Origin: Pseudomonadota bacterium
GTDB lineage: Bacteria > Pseudomonadota > Gammaproteobacteria > Steroidobacterales > Steroidobacteraceae
Reading direction: 5' to 3'
Length of the DNA: 8,160 bases
Assembly: GCA_021805275.1 (NCBI GenBank)
Contig: JAJZFQ010000009.1
Coordinates: 1-8,160, forward strand
In this document: positions 7,262 to 8,160 of the stretch, piece by piece
Layout: every line of letters begins with the position of its first letter
How positions within the stretch are numbered: the stretch's first letter is position 1
Translations under genes and position numbers: made by a program
The notes under the pieces: model-generated
The model's input: the letters and a program-made list of their open reading frames with translations, nothing else
What the model was told of the DNA's origin: nothing
Database searches by the model: none

Positions 7262-7316
7262 CCGCTGGGCTGGCATCGGCTCCCCCGAGGTAAAAATCGG
7301 GCAGCTTAGCCAGCGG
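7262..7316. other. Second foldable segment next to the long hairpin
   Basis: CCGCTGG (7262-7268) pairs exactly with CCAGCGG (7310-7316). Inside, CCCGA (7284-7288) pairs with TCGGG (7297-7301) around an A-rich loop, and GCT (7279-7281) with AGC (7303-7305). A nested stem-loop could form directly after the 7212-7259 hairpin. Short stems in GC-rich DNA are weak evidence. Confidence 0.35.
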
Positions 7317-7344
7317 TGAGAGGTCCAGCGCAGACCCGGCGCGG

Positions 7345-7390
7345 ATCATTCCGGGGGAACGTGACCGCCGATTCCGGGCACACGCCCAAA
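7345..7390 (-). repeat. Two inverted copies of the 23-bp repeat
   Basis: Read on the minus strand, 7367-7345 begins CGGTCACGTTC and contains CCGGAAT. Over 20 bp (7348-7367) it matches the third direct unit (7439-7458) at 18 positions. The neighbouring unit 7390-7368 keeps CCGGAAT but its first half has diverged. Confidence 0.75.
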
Positions 7391-7392
7391 AT

Positions 7393-7484
7393 CGGTCACC
7401 TTCCAGCGGAATGAACGGTCACGTTCGGCCGGAACGGCCGGTCACGTTCGTCCGGAATCAGCGGTCACATTGGTCCGAAAAACG
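7393..7484 (+). repeat. Four tandem 23-bp direct repeats
   Basis: Units start at 7393, 7416, 7439 and 7462, an exact 23-bp period. Each begins CGGTCAC, then has TTC or a close variant, then CGGAAT or a close variant, with a variable 3-nt end. The second and third units share CGGTCACGTTC and CCGGAA exactly. The fourth is the most diverged (CATTGG, CCGAAA). Confidence 0.85.
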
Positions 7485-7486
7485 CA

Positions 7487-7578
7487 GGCGGGGATCGCGA
7501 ATCAGATCATTTTCCCAAACGGGATCACCCGAGGTGTCACCAATGTAGGGTTCGCAAAGATCCCTGGACCATGTTTTT
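7487..7578. other. Short spacer between the IS21-like relic and the IS3 remnant
   Basis: I see no gene here on its own. On the minus strand, the -1 frame entered from the slippery site of the IS3 orfA would continue through it to a stop at 7502-7504, but the product is not recognisable. It is less GC-rich than the core genes. Confidence 0.3.
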
Positions 7579-7947
7579 TTACGGGGTAGGCCACCAAAAG
7601 CACCCGGCCGCTGCCCTCAACGCAGCGACTATACCTCCGGGCAAAGAGTTTCTGTACACAAGGGGGGTCGCGCGCGGCTTGGCGGAGTTTTTTATGAAAT
7701 CGCGCTCCATGCGCAGCTGAGTATTCTCGGCTCGCAGCCGCGAAACTTCAGCTTCCAGATCGCTCACCGAACGGCGTTTGCCGTCCTTGACGACCCCTCC
7801 GTCACGCGCAAGACGGCTCCATTTGTCCAGCGTCTTGACCGAAATCCCCAGCTTACGAGCGGCCTTCGTCGCCCCGAGACTCTCAGCCAGTGACACGGCC
7901 TCCGCCTTGTATTCGGCCGTATATTGAGCACGAACCTGACGTTCCAT
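7579..7947 (-). CDS. IS3-family transposase OrfA (orphan, altered C-terminus)
   Basis: This 122-residue protein is the DNA-binding, non-catalytic subunit of an IS3-family transposase. Residues 8-22 (QYTAEYKAEAV) open the usual OrfA fold; 24-46 form the helix-turn-helix (ATKAARKLGISVKTLDKW); and 62-85 form a leucine zipper with L64, L71, L78 and I85 in perfect heptads, ending in the common LRMERDF segment. After residue 87 the sequence departs from family consensus (PRATPLVYRNSLPGG onward). A -1 slippery heptamer A-AAA-AAC sits in frame at 7687-7693, where IS3 elements shift into orfB. However, the -1 frame gives no integrase core and stops at 7502, so orfB is gone. The ATG at 7947 has GGAGG (7953-7957) 5 nt upstream and is preferred to a TTG at 7959. 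It is likely a non-mobile remnant. Confidence 0.75.
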   Translation of the reverse strand: MERQVRAQYTAEYKAEAVSLAESLGATKAARKLGISVKTLDKWSRLARDGGVVKDGKRRSVSDLEAEVSRLRAENTQLRMERDFIKNSAKPRATPLVYRNSLPGGIVAALRAAAGCFWWPTP

Positions 7948-8010
7948 AGTGACCTCCAAAGGGTAGGTTTAATCCATCCATTAGATGTCCGTCAACGGGG
8001 GACCACTTCA
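7690..8010 (-). mobile_element. IS3-family insertion sequence, left-end fragment
   Basis: On the minus strand the element appears to start at 8010 with TGAAGTGGTCCCCCG, then about 50 bp to orfA. TG at the tip, a GTCCCCC-type inverted repeat and orfA right behind it fit an IS3-family left end. Within the end, GTCC and GGAC flank CCCGTTGAC. A matching right end is not present anywhere in the window, and homology fades after OrfA residue 87 near 7690, so the inner boundary is approximate. The element is truncated. Confidence 0.6.
7953..7957 (-). promoter_or_regulatory. Ribosome binding site of the IS3 orfA
   Basis: The minus strand reads GGAGG, 5 nt before the ATG at 7947. It overlaps the possible upstream TTG start (7959), which argues for the ATG. 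Confidence 0.65.
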
Positions 8011-8160
8011 CCCCCACCGTTGCATAGCTTGGCCGAACGGCAGAGAGAAATCCACGGGCCTCCGCCGCACGCTTAGTACGCCGGGATAAACCGGCAAGAA
8101 GGAGAGAATGAAAGAGTCTCACATCGAAGGAGTAGCGATCCACGATGACCCCGAGTCATG
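8011..8160 (+). other. Possible group II intron 5' region (domain I), cut by the IS3 end and the window edge
   Basis: Right of the IS3 tip the plus strand folds into short stems: CCGTT/AACGG (8017-8021/8036-8040), GCCG-AA-CGGC (8032-8041) and GCCGG-GATAAA-CCGGC (8080-8095). It then reads GGAGAGAATGAAAGAG, opening a frame MKESHIEGVAIHDDPES. From memory, short frames beginning MKES..EG and containing DPES or GPES are often annotated just upstream of group II intron reverse transcriptases and represent intron RNA rather than a protein. No GTGYG intron 5' end is visible between 8011 and 8107, so it may lie beyond the IS or be lost. This rests on recalled resemblance only. Confidence 0.4.
8108..8160 (+). 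CDS. Start of a short ORF typical of group II intron leaders, cut by window edge
   Basis: The ATG at 8108 follows AAGGAG (8099-8104) by only 3 nt and opens 17 codons (MKESHIEGVAIHDDPES) before the window ends. No stop is seen. Whether it is translated is doubtful; it probably reflects conserved intron RNA. If the intron reading is right, a reverse transcriptase/maturase gene would lie to the right. Confidence 0.35.
   Translation, partial: MKESHIEGVAIHDDPES

Larger units (their letters stand above)
7345..7486. mobile_element. Relic of an IS21-family-like element reduced to its two repeat-bearing ends
   Basis: Two inverted repeat units (7345-7390) face four direct units (7393-7484), all about 23 bp. 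Multiple internal copies of the terminal repeat at both ends, in opposite orientation, are a known property of IS21-family elements, where they serve as transposase-binding sites. After the last unit the sequence reads AAAAACGCA, which ends in CA at 7486, as an IS tip would. No istA or istB coding sequence lies between the ends, so only about 140 bp remain. The left tip is unclear. Family assignment rests on the repeat motif and arrangement, not on a database match. Confidence 0.5.

Noticed and set aside
7393..7484. CRISPR array or plasmid iterons
   Set aside because: The repeats are contiguous with only about 3 variable bases and no spacers, so not CRISPR. The opposing inverted copies and no replication gene argue against iterons.
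7883..8143. 86-codon minus-strand ORF (GTG start)
   Set aside because: It spans the IS3 tip and overlaps orfA in another frame, joining unrelated sequences. It has no recognisable domain.

Overview
The window is GC-rich and has the strong GC-ending codon preference typical of a high-GC proteobacterium. A gammaproteobacterium is my best guess, from the gene types (LVIVD-repeat exported protein, S9 peptidase, OsmC, type II NADH dehydrogenase). No ribosomal or other taxonomic marker is present, so the lineage stays uncertain.

Positions 1-6634 look like ordinary, well-preserved chromosome. A large secreted LVIVD-repeat protein is transcribed leftward and runs off the left edge (1501 to beyond 1). 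It diverges from a ChrR-like cupin gene (1794-2468). An exported S9B-type (DPP-IV-like) serine peptidase follows (2628-4739), then an OsmC/Ohr-family protein 43 bp downstream (4783-5295), probably co-transcribed. A type II NADH:quinone oxidoreductase (5282-6634, minus strand) converges on OsmC with a 14-bp tail-to-tail overlap. The cupin, OsmC protein and NDH-2 are all compatible with a redox or stress-handling neighbourhood, but nothing in the sequence proves a shared pathway.

Positions 6635-8160 are different. About 0.5 kb has no recognisable gene. A 20-bp-arm hairpin follows (7212-7259), then a second foldable segment (7262-7316). Next is an array of about 23-bp repeats, two inverted and four direct (7345-7486), which looks like an IS21-family element reduced to its two ends. 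Then comes an IS3-family left end with orfA but no orfB (orfA 7579-7947, IS tip at about 8010). Beyond the IS tip the right edge resembles the 5' part of a group II intron, with a short ORF starting at 8108. This is a graveyard of nested mobile elements beside core genes.

I do not see a complete new biological system. The parts most worth a second look are the collapsed IS21-like array, the hairpin at 7212-7259, and the IS3/intron junction.
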